A stretch of 64,000 nucleotides of DNA from Clostridiales bacterium. GTDB lineage: Bacteria; Bacillota; Clostridia; Lachnospirales; Lachnospiraceae. Positions 52,939 to 63,042 of this stretch are shown one piece after another (position 1 is the first letter of the stretch; each line of letters begins with the position of its first letter). The notes beneath the pieces were generated by a model. That model saw only the letters and a program-made list of their open reading frames with translations. It searched no databases and was not told the origin of the DNA. The stretch is taken from NCBI GenBank assembly GCA_018372435.1, contig JAHAJA010000008.1:1-64000 (forward strand), read 5' to 3'. The position numbers and the translations under genes are program-made.

Positions 52939-54084
52939 TTATCTTTCCGTTCGAATTTGATTAGAAACGCTTAAAGCAAGACCAATTTCAGCCAATAATA
53001 CCGATACAGAGGTACCACCATAACTGATGAATGGTAGTGGAATTCCTGTTGATGGAATTGAATTTGATACAACCGCTATGTTTAAGATAACTTGTATTGC
53101 TATATGTGCCATTATACCAACAGCAATTAGCCCACCAAAAAGATCTGGTGCATTAATTGCAATGATGAATAATCTCCATAATAATAAAACAAACAATAAT
53201 ATAACTGCAATTGCGCCAAACAAACCTAATTCCTCACATATGATTGTAAAAATCATATCATTATGTGCCTCAGGAATAAATCCTAACTTTTGCATACTTT
53301 GGCCAAGACCTGTACCAAAGATACCACCCGATGCAATAGCAAATAAGCCTTGTAGAATCTGATATCCTTTTGGATGTGTCTCAACGTTTCTCCAGACATC
53401 AACACGTTCACTTCGGTAACCAACCCCAAATACATAAAGAGAACCAACTGCAACACAAAGGATTCCAACTATGATAAAGTATAATTTCTTTCTACTTGCC
53501 ACAAAACAAATAGATACCAAAATACCTGCTATAACAATCGCTGTACTTAAGTTTTCTTTCGCGATTAACCCTAGCAAAGGTGCCATGTAAACTGCGATAC
53601 GAAAGAAGCCTGTGATTTTGTCAAGTCTTCTCGGTGCTAGATTAACCACATATGCTACAAAAAGTATTGTAGCTATTTTGGACAAGTCAGATGGTTGAAA
53701 GGTTGTGAAACCAAGATCAATCCATCTCTTAGCACCTTTAATCTCTCTACCGACTATAAGTACTGCAATTTGTAAAAATACTGCACCTATGTATATTAAA
53801 GTTACCAATCGCATCTTCAATACAGGAATCTTTTTAAGGAATATTCTGTAGTCAATTTTCGAAATTACCAACATAGCTATAATTCCCAGCACCACTGCTA
53901 TACCTTGCTGTTTAACAAAGTGAGTAGAATCTCCGTACATTCTTTGTGCATTAAAGGAGCTCGTACTGTATATCATAACAAGCCCAAAACAAACAAGAAA
54001 TAAGGTTAGAAATAGTAAACTATAGTCGTAGTAACTATATCTTTTTTTCTTCTGTGCTATCTTTCTACTATCATTTCTTGCCAC
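52939..54084 (-). CDS. ftsW: SEDS peptidoglycan polymerase FtsW (or SpoVE)
   Basis: The 381-aa integral membrane SEDS glycosyltransferase has about ten helices. Signature stretches 'QPSDLSKIATILFVAYV' with the catalytic-region aspartate loop and 'GIPLPFISYGGTS' near the C-terminus are present. It works with a class B PBP. In Bacillus the gene at this position is spoVE, the spore-cortex paralogue, so the cell-cycle role cannot be decided from sequence. Confidence 0.93.
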   Translation of the reverse strand: MARNDSRKIAQKKKRYSYYDYSLLFLTLFLVCFGLVMIYSTSSFNAQRMYGDSTHFVKQQGIAVVLGIIAMLVISKIDYRIFLKKIPVLKMRLVTLIYIGAVFLQIAVLIVGREIKGAKRWIDLGFTTFQPSDLSKIATILFVAYVVNLAPRRLDKITGFFRIAVYMAPLLGLIAKENLSTAIVIAGILVSICFVASRKKLYFIIVGILCVAVGSLYVFGVGYRSERVDVWRNVETHPKGYQILQGLFAIASGGIFGTGLGQSMQKLGFIPEAHNDMIFTIICEELGLFGAIAVILLFVLLLWRLFIIAINAPDLFGGLIAVGIMAHIAIQVILNIAVVSNSIPSTGIPLPFISYGGTSVSVLLAEIGLALSVSNQIRTER

Positions 54085-54141
54085 TTTCTATTCCCCTGCC
54101 TTTCTCGTTTTGAGTTTTTCCCAGAACAGGAATAAGTAAAA

Positions 54142-55503
54142 TTATTCTTCTATCTTATGAACCAATTCTTTGAAAACTGTTCCTCTTTGTTCATAATCTT
54201 TGAACATTCCCCAACTAGCACAAGCTGGAGATAATAATACAGCTTCGCCTGACTTAGCTTCATTCATACAGATTGCAAAAGCTTCTTCTAAAGAATCAGC
54301 AAAAACATAATCAGTAAATCCACATTTCTTAGCTGTATTTGCAATCTTCTCTTTTGTTTGACCTATTAATACTAATTTCTTAACTTTCCCATCAAAGGCT
54401 TGAATCCATTCTGTATAATCAGAATCCTTGTCGTAACCACCACCAATTAGCATTGTTGGTGTTGACATAGACTGGATTCCTTTAATAGCCGCATCTGGAT
54501 TTGTTCCTTTTGAGTCATTATAGTATTTAACTCCTCTTTTCGTTGCAACATATTCTATTCTATGTTCAACAGCTTCAAACGAACAGATTGCCTTTTTGAT
54601 GTATTCCATAGGGACATTCATTGTAATTGCAATTGCAATTCCAGCCATTACATTCTCATAACTATGCTTACCAATTACCTTGAGCTCATGAACATTACAG
54701 ATTTTTGTTTCTGTTCCATCAAAACGGCTATAAATCTCTTCACCTTTCAGATAGATTCCTTCTTCTAGCTCTCTAGCTGAACTGAAGTAAATTACTCTTA
54801 CCTTAAGTTTTTTACCAATTTCTCTAAGTATCTCATCTTCATAATTAAGTACACAAGTATCATATGGTGTTTGATTCTTTGTTATGTTAACTTTGGCTTC
54901 AATGTAGTTCTCCATTGTATGATGACGATTGAGATGATCTGGTGTAATATTAAGTATAGCACTCACTGCTGGTCTGAATTTCTGAATTGTTTCTAATTGA
55001 AAACTACTCATCTCAGCTACCGTAACGGAATCTTTGTCTGTCTGCGCAACAACATTCGTATATGGAATACCGATATTGCCAACAACAAAAACACTCTCAA
55101 AATAGGTCTTCATAATAGCTCCCGTAAGTGCTGTTGTTGTTGTTTTGCCATTCGTACCAGTTATTGCAGCTACATGACCTTTCTCAAACTGATAAGCCAA
55201 TTCGATTTCACCCCAAATAGGAACGCCCGCTTCTCTTATCTTGTTAACAAGAGGCAAATCAGTAGGAACACCAGGACTTATAATCATAAGATCTAGTGAT
55301 GCAATCTTCTCTTCTGTTAACTCACCAGTCACAATGTTTACTCTCTCTACATTTCCAATACGTCTTTTTACTGCTTCCACATCTAACTCTACATTCGAGT
55401 CAAACAAAGTAATATTAGCTTTCGCTTGCTGTAAAAGCTCTGTTGCAGCGATACCACTAATCCCAGTTCCAAGTACTAATACCATTTTATTCTCTAATTC
55501 CAT
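54142..55503 (-). CDS. murD: UDP-MurNAc-L-alanine:D-glutamate ligase MurD
   Basis: MurD adds D-glutamate to the stem peptide. It shows 'VLVLGTGISGIAA' (dinucleotide-like fold), the ATP loop 'AITGTNGKTTTTALTG', 'ILNITPDHLNRH' and 'YNDSKGTNPDA'. The frame is open for another 36 codons upstream, including a weak AAAGGTG site before an ATG at about 55575. Homology puts the natural start at 55503 ('MELENKMVLVLG', 453 aa). The ribosome site there is poor, so the start is uncertain. Confidence 0.95.
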   Translation of the reverse strand: MELENKMVLVLGTGISGIAATELLQQAKANITLFDSNVELDVEAVKRRIGNVERVNIVTGELTEEKIASLDLMIISPGVPTDLPLVNKIREAGVPIWGEIELAYQFEKGHVAAITGTNGKTTTTALTGAIMKTYFESVFVVGNIGIPYTNVVAQTDKDSVTVAEMSSFQLETIQKFRPAVSAILNITPDHLNRHHTMENYIEAKVNITKNQTPYDTCVLNYEDEILREIGKKLKVRVIYFSSARELEEGIYLKGEEIYSRFDGTETKICNVHELKVIGKHSYENVMAGIAIAITMNVPMEYIKKAICSFEAVEHRIEYVATKRGVKYYNDSKGTNPDAAIKGIQSMSTPTMLIGGGYDKDSDYTEWIQAFDGKVKKLVLIGQTKEKIANTAKKCGFTDYVFADSLEEAFAICMNEAKSGEAVLLSPACASWGMFKDYEQRGTVFKELVHKIEE

Positions 55504-55664
55504 ACTTATACCCATGCATATCGCAAGTATACTTGTGATACTGCTCATATAAAAGATTGAAAGCGAGCAATGCATGACACCTTTCTTAATATTGAATATT
55601 CTTTCAACCATTTTCTCGTTTGTATCAAATTATACGCTAGTGTGCGAGTACACACGAAATCACC

Positions 55665-56642
55665 TTACATAGCAGCAAACGCAATAACGCAAAGTACTGC
55701 TGTAATAATTGAGAAAACAGCTACTACTCTTGTTTCTGACCAACCACATAATTCAAAGTGATGGTGGATTGGTGCCATCTTAAAGATTCTCTTACCACCA
55801 GTTAACTTAAAATATGTTACTTGAATCATAACTGATAGGATTTCCACCAAATATATCAATGCCACAAGAACAATGAATAATGGCATTCTTAACACACATG
55901 CTGTAGCGGCAACAAAACCACCTAATGCTAGCGAACCGGTATCTCCCATGAACACTCTTGCAGGATATACGTTGTAAATCAAGAAACCTAATAAACTACC
56001 TGCTACTGCTAGAGTAATCGGAGAGATTCCACTATTTGCCCCGATAGGCGCAATAATTGCCACTACAGAAAAGAATGTTGCAATAAGTACTGTTACACTT
56101 GATTCTAAACCATCAAGACCATCTGTAAAATTAGAACCATTCACGGTGCCTAACATTACGATAAAGAACATTGGAATATATAACCAAGATATATCAACTA
56201 ACTTCCCACCCGTAAACGGAATTAGTATTGCAGTACCAACATCTGTATAATTCATCAGGTAGTAACCGAATACTGCTGTTACTATAAGTTGACCAAGCAT
56301 CTTTTGCCAAGCACGTAATCCAAGATTACGTTTCATAACTATCTTGATGTAGTCGTCTAAGAACCCAATTAATCCATAACCTAAAGTTACAAAAAGAATT
56401 GGAGCAATACCTGGATAATCTTTAATATAGAACAAACAAGTAACTACTATACTTACCAATATAATAATTCCTCCCATAGTAGGAGTACCTGATTTCTTCT
56501 GATGTGATTGTGGTCCTTCACCACGAATATACTGTCCAAATTTAAGTCTCTTTAGAAACGGAATCACTATAGGGCACAGTATAATCGTAACTGCAAACGA
56601 TATCAACACTGGTAATACTAATTTTAAATTCATGTCATTCAC
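55665..56642 (-). CDS. mraY: Phospho-MurNAc-pentapeptide transferase MraY
   Basis: MraY forms lipid I from UDP-MurNAc-pentapeptide and undecaprenyl phosphate. The 325-aa protein has ten helices, the Asp-rich 'GFLDDYIKI' loop, 'NGSNFTDGLDGL' and the C-terminal 'MAPIHHHFELCGWSE' histidine motif. It lies between spoVD-like and murD. murE and murF, often beside it, are absent. Confidence 0.97.
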   Translation of the reverse strand: MNDMNLKLVLPVLISFAVTIILCPIVIPFLKRLKFGQYIRGEGPQSHQKKSGTPTMGGIIILVSIVVTCLFYIKDYPGIAPILFVTLGYGLIGFLDDYIKIVMKRNLGLRAWQKMLGQLIVTAVFGYYLMNYTDVGTAILIPFTGGKLVDISWLYIPMFFIVMLGTVNGSNFTDGLDGLESSVTVLIATFFSVVAIIAPIGANSGISPITLAVAGSLLGFLIYNVYPARVFMGDTGSLALGGFVAATACVLRMPLFIVLVALIYLVEILSVMIQVTYFKLTGGKRIFKMAPIHHHFELCGWSETRVVAVFSIITAVLCVIAFAAM

Positions 56643-56709
56643 CTCATATTTTCATACGTATTTTGCATTTATATAAACGTCGCAAACCCGCCTAACTTAT
56701 AATTATAAT

Positions 56710-58653
56710 CTAATCAAGATATAGAATCAAGTCACTATTTTTGTCAACAGTCTCACCTGATAACGGGAATTGTTCTGCTACTGTATCCCCTTCTCCTATA
56801 TAGTATATTTCACCGAATTCATGCACTTTAATCAATTGATCGGCCTCTTCTTTTGATTTCCCTAGAAAGTCAGGTACAGTAAAACTTCCAATTCCATACT
56901 CTTCAATTTCTTGCTCAGAATAGTTTTCTTCAACCCCTAGATATGGCAATACATTATCGAATACTCCTGATATTACAGGGGCTGCTATTGTTCCTCCATA
57001 GTAGATTCCTACTGGTTCATCAATCAATACAATTGCAATAACCTGAGGATTATCTGCCGGCGCAAACCCAATAAAGGAAGAAATGTATTTGCCAGTACCT
57101 CTTGGAAGTTTCTCAGAAGTAGCTGTCTTACCACCAATCCTAAAACCTGGCAAGTATGCACGTTTACCGCTTCCGTCTGAAACTACTGCTTCAAGTAAAC
57201 TCTTCATAGTGTCTGATGTGGTTTTTGATACTGCACCATCATTAATGTCATACTTAAGCTTCTGAACATTCCCCGTCTCTGGATTCGTAATGGAAACGCC
57301 AAAATGTGGTGTTATTAATGTGCCTCCATTAATAATCGAACTAGCTGCTCTTAATAACTGTAAAGGTGTAATCTGAAAGGATTGGCCAAATGAAATAGTT
57401 GCCAATTCTACTGCTCCTATATCCTCTATCTTATGCATAATAGAATTCGCTTCACCAGGTACATCAATATTAGTTCTACTAAACAAGCCAACTTTTTTGA
57501 ATTGTTTATACAGATTCGTAGCTCCTACCCGTGCACCAAGCTCTATAAAAACTGGGTTACAAGAGTTCTTAATTCCATCTACGAAGGTTTCAGCCCCATG
57601 TCCGCCTACCTTATGACAACGAATCTTACGATCTTCTACTATCTTATAACCTGGACAATAGAAGTTATCTGTAAGTTTAACAACACCTTCTTCTAGCGCC
57701 GAAGCTGCTGTAACGATTTTGAAGGTAGAACCTGGTTCATAAGTATCACTGATACAAGCATTTCTCCACATCTCATTCAGCAAATTGTTCTTCTCTTTGT
57801 CAGTCAATGTTGCTGCCTGGGATTCATCTTGATTAATTAATGTATATGGCGAATTCAAATCAAATTCTGGATAATTAACCATAGCATAGATTTCACCATT
57901 CTGAGGATTCATTAAGATCATCTTAACACTCTTGGCTTGTTTTTCCTCCATAACTTTCTTTGCAGCCTGTTCACAATACTGTTGTATGTTCACGTCTAAG
58001 CTTAGCGAAAGACTATTGCCTTCCATTGGTTCTACACGGTCCTCTGCTGCATTCTCAATTTCAAGACCTTGAGCTGTTGTCAAAGTTAGAATTGTTCCAT
58101 CAATTCCCTGAAGATACTTGTCATATTCCACTTCTAAGCCAATTATACCTTGGTTATCACTACCCGTGAAACCAATTACCTTCGATGCAAGAGAACCATA
58201 TGGATAATAACGCTTATAGTCTTCATCAACCATGACACCGTCTAAGTCATAATTTCTTATTTTATCTGCGGTCTCTTTGTCAACATTAGCCTTAATTCTT
58301 TCTATGGAAGATACTTTTTCTACTCGTTTTCTAACCTTGTCTTCACTCATAACGAGTGTTTCTGATAATAGCTTTATAACTGTCTCAGGATCCTTGATTT
58401 GGCTATGAATTACGGATATTGTACATACTGGTTTATTAGACGCAATCTCAATACCGTTTCTATCATATATAATACCTCTCTCTGCCTTAATTGGTCTTTC
58501 TCTTTCGTGTAATTGTTGTGCCCTCACTCCATAATAATCTGCTCGATATACCATTATGTAAGTAAGCCTGCCAACAAGAACAAGGGAAATAAGTAGTACA
58601 ATCGTAAACACTGTAAAAATGTTCCTACGATTATAAGTTCGATTTGTAGCCAT
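56710..58653 (-). CDS. Class B penicillin-binding protein, SpoVD-like, with PASTA domain
   Basis: The 647-aa transpeptidase has an N-terminal transmembrane helix (about 13-33), a pedestal domain, the transpeptidase domain with S-x-x-K 'GSTFK' near residue 305, S-x-N 'SCN', and one C-terminal PASTA domain (about 590-647). The third motif reads K-T-A ('GGKTATSEK') instead of K-T-G. The PASTA domain and position after the other PBP match SpoVD, which builds spore cortex with SpoVE, but a vegetative role is possible. Confidence 0.92.
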   Translation of the reverse strand: MATNRTYNRRNIFTVFTIVLLISLVLVGRLTYIMVYRADYYGVRAQQLHERERPIKAERGIIYDRNGIEIASNKPVCTISVIHSQIKDPETVIKLLSETLVMSEDKVRKRVEKVSSIERIKANVDKETADKIRNYDLDGVMVDEDYKRYYPYGSLASKVIGFTGSDNQGIIGLEVEYDKYLQGIDGTILTLTTAQGLEIENAAEDRVEPMEGNSLSLSLDVNIQQYCEQAAKKVMEEKQAKSVKMILMNPQNGEIYAMVNYPEFDLNSPYTLINQDESQAATLTDKEKNNLLNEMWRNACISDTYEPGSTFKIVTAASALEEGVVKLTDNFYCPGYKIVEDRKIRCHKVGGHGAETFVDGIKNSCNPVFIELGARVGATNLYKQFKKVGLFSRTNIDVPGEANSIMHKIEDIGAVELATISFGQSFQITPLQLLRAASSIINGGTLITPHFGVSITNPETGNVQKLKYDINDGAVSKTTSDTMKSLLEAVVSDGSGKRAYLPGFRIGGKTATSEKLPRGTGKYISSFIGFAPADNPQVIAIVLIDEPVGIYYGGTIAAPVISGVFDNVLPYLGVEENYSEQEIEEYGIGSFTVPDFLGKSKEEADQLIKVHEFGEIYYIGEGDTVAEQFPLSGETVDKNSDLILYLD

Positions 58654-58748
58654 TCCTAAACCTCGTTTTGTTATTAATTCATTGTATTACTAATAACTTT
58701 GGGTTATTCCTAAGCTTACAAACCTTCTTGTTATGCCGAAAAATTTAT

Positions 58749-58783
58749 AGGTCGACAATGTTAATTTCGAACACTGTCGACCT
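58749..58783 (-). terminator. Hairpin after the first class B PBP gene
   Basis: AGGTCGACA and TGTCGACCT arms (plus TGTT/AACA inside, one mismatch) form a 13-bp stem, followed in the minus direction by ATAAATTTTT. It lies seven bases after the PBP2B-like stop and may partially separate division from sporulation PBP expression. Confidence 0.5.
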
Positions 58784-58789
58784 AGGTCG

Positions 58790-60907
58790 TTATTCTTCGC
58801 CTTCCGTGGCAGGTCCTTTTTCTTCCTCATCACTCTTGCTAGAATCTAACCCATTCTTAATCTGGCTATCAACATCATCGTCGAAGAAATCATAATTTTC
58901 AGTATCATTCTCCTCATCCTCACTAGACTCGGCATTTTGCTCACCACTTGTAGCTTCATTTGATTGATTTGTGTTGTTAGCATTCGTGTTTGTATCGTTT
59001 GCATTTGCGCCATTTGTTTGTGATGAATTAGAATCTTTTTTGTCCGTCTTATTTTTATCCTTCGCAGTACTATCATCACTTGATTTTAGTACTCCTAAGA
59101 ACGGAAGAATTTCTTCTAAGATATCATGTGATAACTGCTGTGCATAACGACTTTGTGCTTGATCATCCGCATTCACTTCATCAACAATTGTATAGATAAC
59201 ATATTGTGGATTATCATAAGGTACAAATCCGATAAAGGATACTAGATACGCACCTTCATCTCCTGTATGTTTCTCAGCTGTACCTGTTTTACCACCTATT
59301 TGATAACCTTTTACTCCTGCAGTTACAGCCGTTCCTTTTTTAACTGTGTTATATAGATATCTTCTTAGCAGGTCACTAGTCTTAGTACTAATTACTTGCT
59401 TTGATAATACAGCATCTTTATTCTCTACAGTGGCACCATCCGCATTCTTAACCTTATTCACAAGATGTGGAGTATAATAATATCCGCCGTTGATTGTTGC
59501 ACTTAAAGAGGAAGCCATTTGTATCATTGTAGTTGTAAGACCTTGACCAAATGAAGTTGTTGCAAGTTCAAGGGGATTCAACTGCTCCTCTGTAAACACT
59601 TGACCTTTCTCTTCACCTGGCAAATCAATTCCTGTCTTTCTTCCGAATCCATAATTAAATTGATATTTTGACATTAGTGAGCGTCCCATCTTAGCTACAA
59701 CTTGCATCATTGTGTCATTACAAGACTTCATAATAGCTTCTTCAATTGTTAGATCACCATGACCACTACGATTAACACAACGAATTCTCTTCGTACCTTC
59801 CACTACTACTTCACCACCATCACAATAATAATGATCGCCATCTGATACGATAGCTTCATCTAGGGCTGCGGCCATAACAAAAGGTTTAAATGTAGATCCA
59901 GGTTCATAGTTTTGAGAAATCGCAAAATTCTTCCATATGTCATATAACGCATTCAGACGTTCTTCTTCTGACATTTTCTTAATTTCACTATCCGTATAAT
60001 ATCCTGTCAAGTCATATGGATCATTCAAATCATATTGTTTGTCAGATGCCATAGCTATAATCTCCCCAGTATTAGGATCCATCACTATAACCGCCGTATT
60101 CTTAGCACCAACATCTTTCATAAACTTTTTAATATGTTTTTCAACGATTTGTTGAATGTTTAGATCAATGGTTGACACAACTGTGTCACCATCTACAGCA
60201 GGTTTCACTGTTCTTTCAAGATTTAATTCTGAATCAAAATACCCATACTCTCTTCCATTCGTTCCATTAAGATAAGAATTATACGTCTGTTCAAGTCCCC
60301 AGTTACCAACATTTCCAGAAGAAGTGAATCCTATGATATCACTAGCAGTGGAATTATAAGGGTAGATTCTCTTATACTCTTCTTCAAACCAAACTCCTTG
60401 TATCTTACTATCCTCTTTTGCCATAGCTTCTTTAAAATCTTTAATTTCATTATACTCTAATTGTTTTAGCATTACTGTGTATTGATTATTCGGTTTATCA
60501 ATTAGGATTTGATTTAATTCATCATATTCTACATCGAAATATGTAGTTAAAGCTTGTAGCGTTGGTTCACGATAAGGAGTTGTCGCTTCTCCATTAACCT
60601 TCTTCGTTTCTAGGATTGTTTTTGGATCCAGTATAAGATTATACACTTTAATCGAAGTAGCAAGTACAGTTCCATTGCGATCAACAATATCTCCTCTTCT
60701 ATAAGGAATTACACTACTACTATAGGTTTGTTGTGATAGTACTTTTTTAGAATATCTATCTCCATTTTCATTCCTTAAGTACGTTAATCTAGCTACCAGA
60801 ATTATCAGCAATAGCAAAACAACACCAAATACAAGCAATGTTTTTGCTTGCATTTGGTGCGTAAATTTTTTCATTTTCTTCTCTTTAACTCGATCTCTTC
60901 TATTCAT
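58790..60907 (-). CDS. Class B penicillin-binding protein, PBP2B/FtsI-like
   Basis: This is the septal transpeptidase partner of the FtsW-type polymerase. The roughly 705-aa protein has a transmembrane helix (about 20-42), pedestal, S-x-x-K 'GSTFKPFV', S-x-N 'SCND' and K-T-G 'GGKTGTAEK'. It lacks PASTA domains. Instead the last about 95 residues are a disordered tail very rich in N, T, S, D and E. The ATG at 60907 is preferred (AGGTG six bases upstream) over a GTG next to the ftsL-like stop. Confidence 0.93.
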   Translation of the reverse strand: MNRRDRVKEKKMKKFTHQMQAKTLLVFGVVLLLLIILVARLTYLRNENGDRYSKKVLSQQTYSSSVIPYRRGDIVDRNGTVLATSIKVYNLILDPKTILETKKVNGEATTPYREPTLQALTTYFDVEYDELNQILIDKPNNQYTVMLKQLEYNEIKDFKEAMAKEDSKIQGVWFEEEYKRIYPYNSTASDIIGFTSSGNVGNWGLEQTYNSYLNGTNGREYGYFDSELNLERTVKPAVDGDTVVSTIDLNIQQIVEKHIKKFMKDVGAKNTAVIVMDPNTGEIIAMASDKQYDLNDPYDLTGYYTDSEIKKMSEEERLNALYDIWKNFAISQNYEPGSTFKPFVMAAALDEAIVSDGDHYYCDGGEVVVEGTKRIRCVNRSGHGDLTIEEAIMKSCNDTMMQVVAKMGRSLMSKYQFNYGFGRKTGIDLPGEEKGQVFTEEQLNPLELATTSFGQGLTTTMIQMASSLSATINGGYYYTPHLVNKVKNADGATVENKDAVLSKQVISTKTSDLLRRYLYNTVKKGTAVTAGVKGYQIGGKTGTAEKHTGDEGAYLVSFIGFVPYDNPQYVIYTIVDEVNADDQAQSRYAQQLSHDILEEILPFLGVLKSSDDSTAKDKNKTDKKDSNSSQTNGANANDTNTNANNTNQSNEATSGEQNAESSEDEENDTENYDFFDDDVDSQIKNGLDSSKSDEEEKGPATEGEE

Positions 60908-60916
60908 AAACGTCAC

Positions 60917-61483
60917 CTACTTAGCATCTTCTTCACTTGGGATTTCTTCGAACTGTTTAACATAATCACTTTTTCTACTCTCATATTTAATTACTTGATT
61001 TGCATCAGGAAATACCATGCCTAGTTCTTTCGTAGCAATCTTATAAACATAACTCAAATCAAATGTTCTTGAAATCTCTTCTAAAGCAGCATTATTATCC
61101 TTTTTCATCGTTACCACTTGGCTCTCTTTCACTGCTATGCTTTTACTTAACGCCGTAATATCCGTGTGTACTCTAATATATTGAAGACATACATAAAACG
61201 TAACTGCCATCGCTGCTACAAGTACAATTAGTGATATCCCATCCATTGTCCTCGTTTTTTCTCTTCTGCGACTCGCAGCTCTTTCTCTACGCTTTCTTTC
61301 TTGATATGTCTGCTTTCTTCTTCTTTCTTCTTCCGCATAGTCATAATCATCATCGTAATCACGATTGTCTGCGTAATCTGGGACAGCCTGCAATTTTCTT
61401 GCAGTGGCTCCATCAACGTAGTTCTCTCTTTGATAGTCCTTATATTGCACGTTTCGATTTTTTCTTACTTGTTGTCGTGCCAT
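60917..61483 (-). CDS. FtsL-like septum protein
   Basis: This 188-aa protein has a long charged cytosolic N-terminus (about 1-75, R/K/D/Y-rich), one transmembrane helix (about 83-103) and an extracytoplasmic coiled coil ('ITALSKSIAVKESQVVTMKKDNN'). It lies between rsmH and the septal PBP, the conserved ftsL position. Sequence conservation in FtsL is low, so position and layout drive the call. The long N-terminus is larger than in Bacillus FtsL. Confidence 0.85.
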   Translation of the reverse strand: MARQQVRKNRNVQYKDYQRENYVDGATARKLQAVPDYADNRDYDDDYDYAEEERRRKQTYQERKRRERAASRRREKTRTMDGISLIVLVAAMAVTFYVCLQYIRVHTDITALSKSIAVKESQVVTMKKDNNAALEEISRTFDLSYVYKIATKELGMVFPDANQVIKYESRKSDYVKQFEEIPSEEDAK

Positions 61484-61558
61484 CGTCCATTCTCCTTCCC
61501 AGACTTATTATAGTAATATTAGTCGATGGCTTACTTTGTAGTCCCTTCGCCTATATCG

Positions 61559-62497
61559 CTATTTTATTTTCTCAAATACCCTTAACTTAGAACTTTTTGA
61601 TCTCTTATTCTCTTCTATTTCCTCATCTGATGGAATAATTGGTTTTCTTGTTATAACTTTTCCCTTTGGTTTCTTACCACATGCACATATTGGAAAACTC
61701 GGAGGGCATGTACAAGGATTCTCATTATTACGGAAGATGCTTTTAACAATTCGGTCTTCCAAAGAATGGAATGTTATAATACATATTCTTCCTTCTGGAT
61801 TTAATAATTCAATCATATCATTCAAAGTATCATTCAATACTTCAAGTTCCTTGTTCAATTCAATTCTTATAGCTTGAAAAGTTTTCTTAGCAGGATGTCC
61901 TGTATTCATTCTTACTTTCATAGGGATAGCTGCCTTAATTACTTCCGTTAACTCATCAGTTGTCTCTATAGTCTTTTCTTCTCTCGCTCTTACAATGTGT
62001 TTTGCAATGTTTTTTGCAAACTTGTCTTCTCCATAGTCACGAATAATCCGGTACAGATCAAATTCACTATAGTTATTGACAATATCCTTAGCGGTTTGTT
62101 CTTTTCTTTGATCCATTCGCATATCAAGAGGAGCATTCTCACGATACGTAAATCCTCTCTCGGCCGTATCTAATTGATATGAGGAAACTCCCAAGTCGAG
62201 AACGATTCCATCAACTTTTTCAACACCTAATTCCTGCAACACTTGACGCATATTACAATAATTATTTCTTACAATTGTTACTTTATCTGAAAATTCGTTC
62301 AATCTCATTGTGGCAGCTCCAATAGCAGCCTCATCTTGATCGATTCCAATAAATCTTCCTTGTTCACCAAGGCGTTTACATACTTCATATGCATGTCCAC
62401 CGCCACCTAGTGTTCCATCAACATAGATTCCGTCTGGCTTGATATTAAGGCCATCAATTGTCTCATCTAATAATACCGACTTATGTTTAAATTCCAT
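61559..62497 (-). CDS. rsmH: 16S rRNA m4C1402 methyltransferase RsmH (MraW)
   Basis: RsmH methylates N4 of C1402 in 16S rRNA. The 312-aa protein has the SAM motif 'YVDGTLGGGGHAYEV', 'DGIVLDLGVSSYQLD' and the C-terminal 'RICIITFHSLEDRIVK' with a cysteine cluster 'CTCPPSFPICACG'. The start at 62497 has GGAGG six bases upstream; the frame is open 20 codons further but with no site. It follows mraZ. Confidence 0.97.
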   Translation of the reverse strand: MEFKHKSVLLDETIDGLNIKPDGIYVDGTLGGGGHAYEVCKRLGEQGRFIGIDQDEAAIGAATMRLNEFSDKVTIVRNNYCNMRQVLQELGVEKVDGIVLDLGVSSYQLDTAERGFTYRENAPLDMRMDQRKEQTAKDIVNNYSEFDLYRIIRDYGEDKFAKNIAKHIVRAREEKTIETTDELTEVIKAAIPMKVRMNTGHPAKKTFQAIRIELNKELEVLNDTLNDMIELLNPEGRICIITFHSLEDRIVKSIFRNNENPCTCPPSFPICACGKKPKGKVITRKPIIPSDEEIEENKRSKSSKLRVFEKIK

Positions 62498-62613
62498 TTC
62501 TTGACCTCCATCGCTGATGTTGTATATTCCATCTTCTTTAGTATATCCTACTGTCAATTGTGTATTCGAGATCTACTTTACTATTAATAGTCGATTGAAA
62601 ACCAGCCTAACGT

Positions 62614-63042
62614 CTAAAAACTCAAACCAAACTCTGACATGTGTTCTGCAATTTCATCCATATTTTCATATGTATTGTTACTTTCCCAGCGTTCTTTACT
62701 CCAAATCTCTATCTTATTAAGCACACCGACTAATACTAATTCCTTGTCAAGTCCTGCATGTTCACGTAATTTTTGTGGTATCAAAAATCTTCCTTGCTTG
62801 TCCACCTCACACCCAGCAGCTCCAGCCATAAAGTAACGTTGCAATTGTCTTGCTTCTTTACTTCCAGGAAGTCCTTTCAATTCATTTACAAAGCTAATCC
62901 ACTCGTCATTTGGGTAAACAAATAAACACCCATCAAGTCCAAGAGTTAGAACAAACTCATCTCCCAGTTCTTCTCTGAATTTGGCGGGAATAATTACTCT
63001 GCCTTTGGCATCGACTGTATGATTATGTTCACCCATAAACAT
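62614..63042 (-). CDS. mraZ: Transcriptional regulator MraZ
   Basis: MraZ is an AbrB-like ring-forming DNA-binding protein that regulates its own dcw operon. The 142-aa protein has two SpoVT/AbrB-like repeats: 'MFMGEHNHTVDAKGRVIIPAKFREEL' (described) and 'CEVDKQGRFLIPQKLREHAG'. Both have the D-x-K/Q-G-R motif that contacts DNA. The start is the ATG at 63042; a GTG three codons upstream overlaps the AGGTG site. The MraZ-box array upstream shows its likely target. Confidence 0.97.
   Translation of the reverse strand: MFMGEHNHTVDAKGRVIIPAKFREELGDEFVLTLGLDGCLFVYPNDEWISFVNELKGLPGSKEARQLQRYFMAGAAGCEVDKQGRFLIPQKLREHAGLDKELVLVGVLNKIEIWSKERWESNNTYENMDEIAEHMSEFGLSF

Noticed and set aside
61231..61590. 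Plus-strand frames opposite the ftsL-like gene
   Set aside because: They are antisense to an Arg/Lys/Asp-rich coding region, which gives spurious Leu/Ser/Phe-rich frames; there is no ribosome site.
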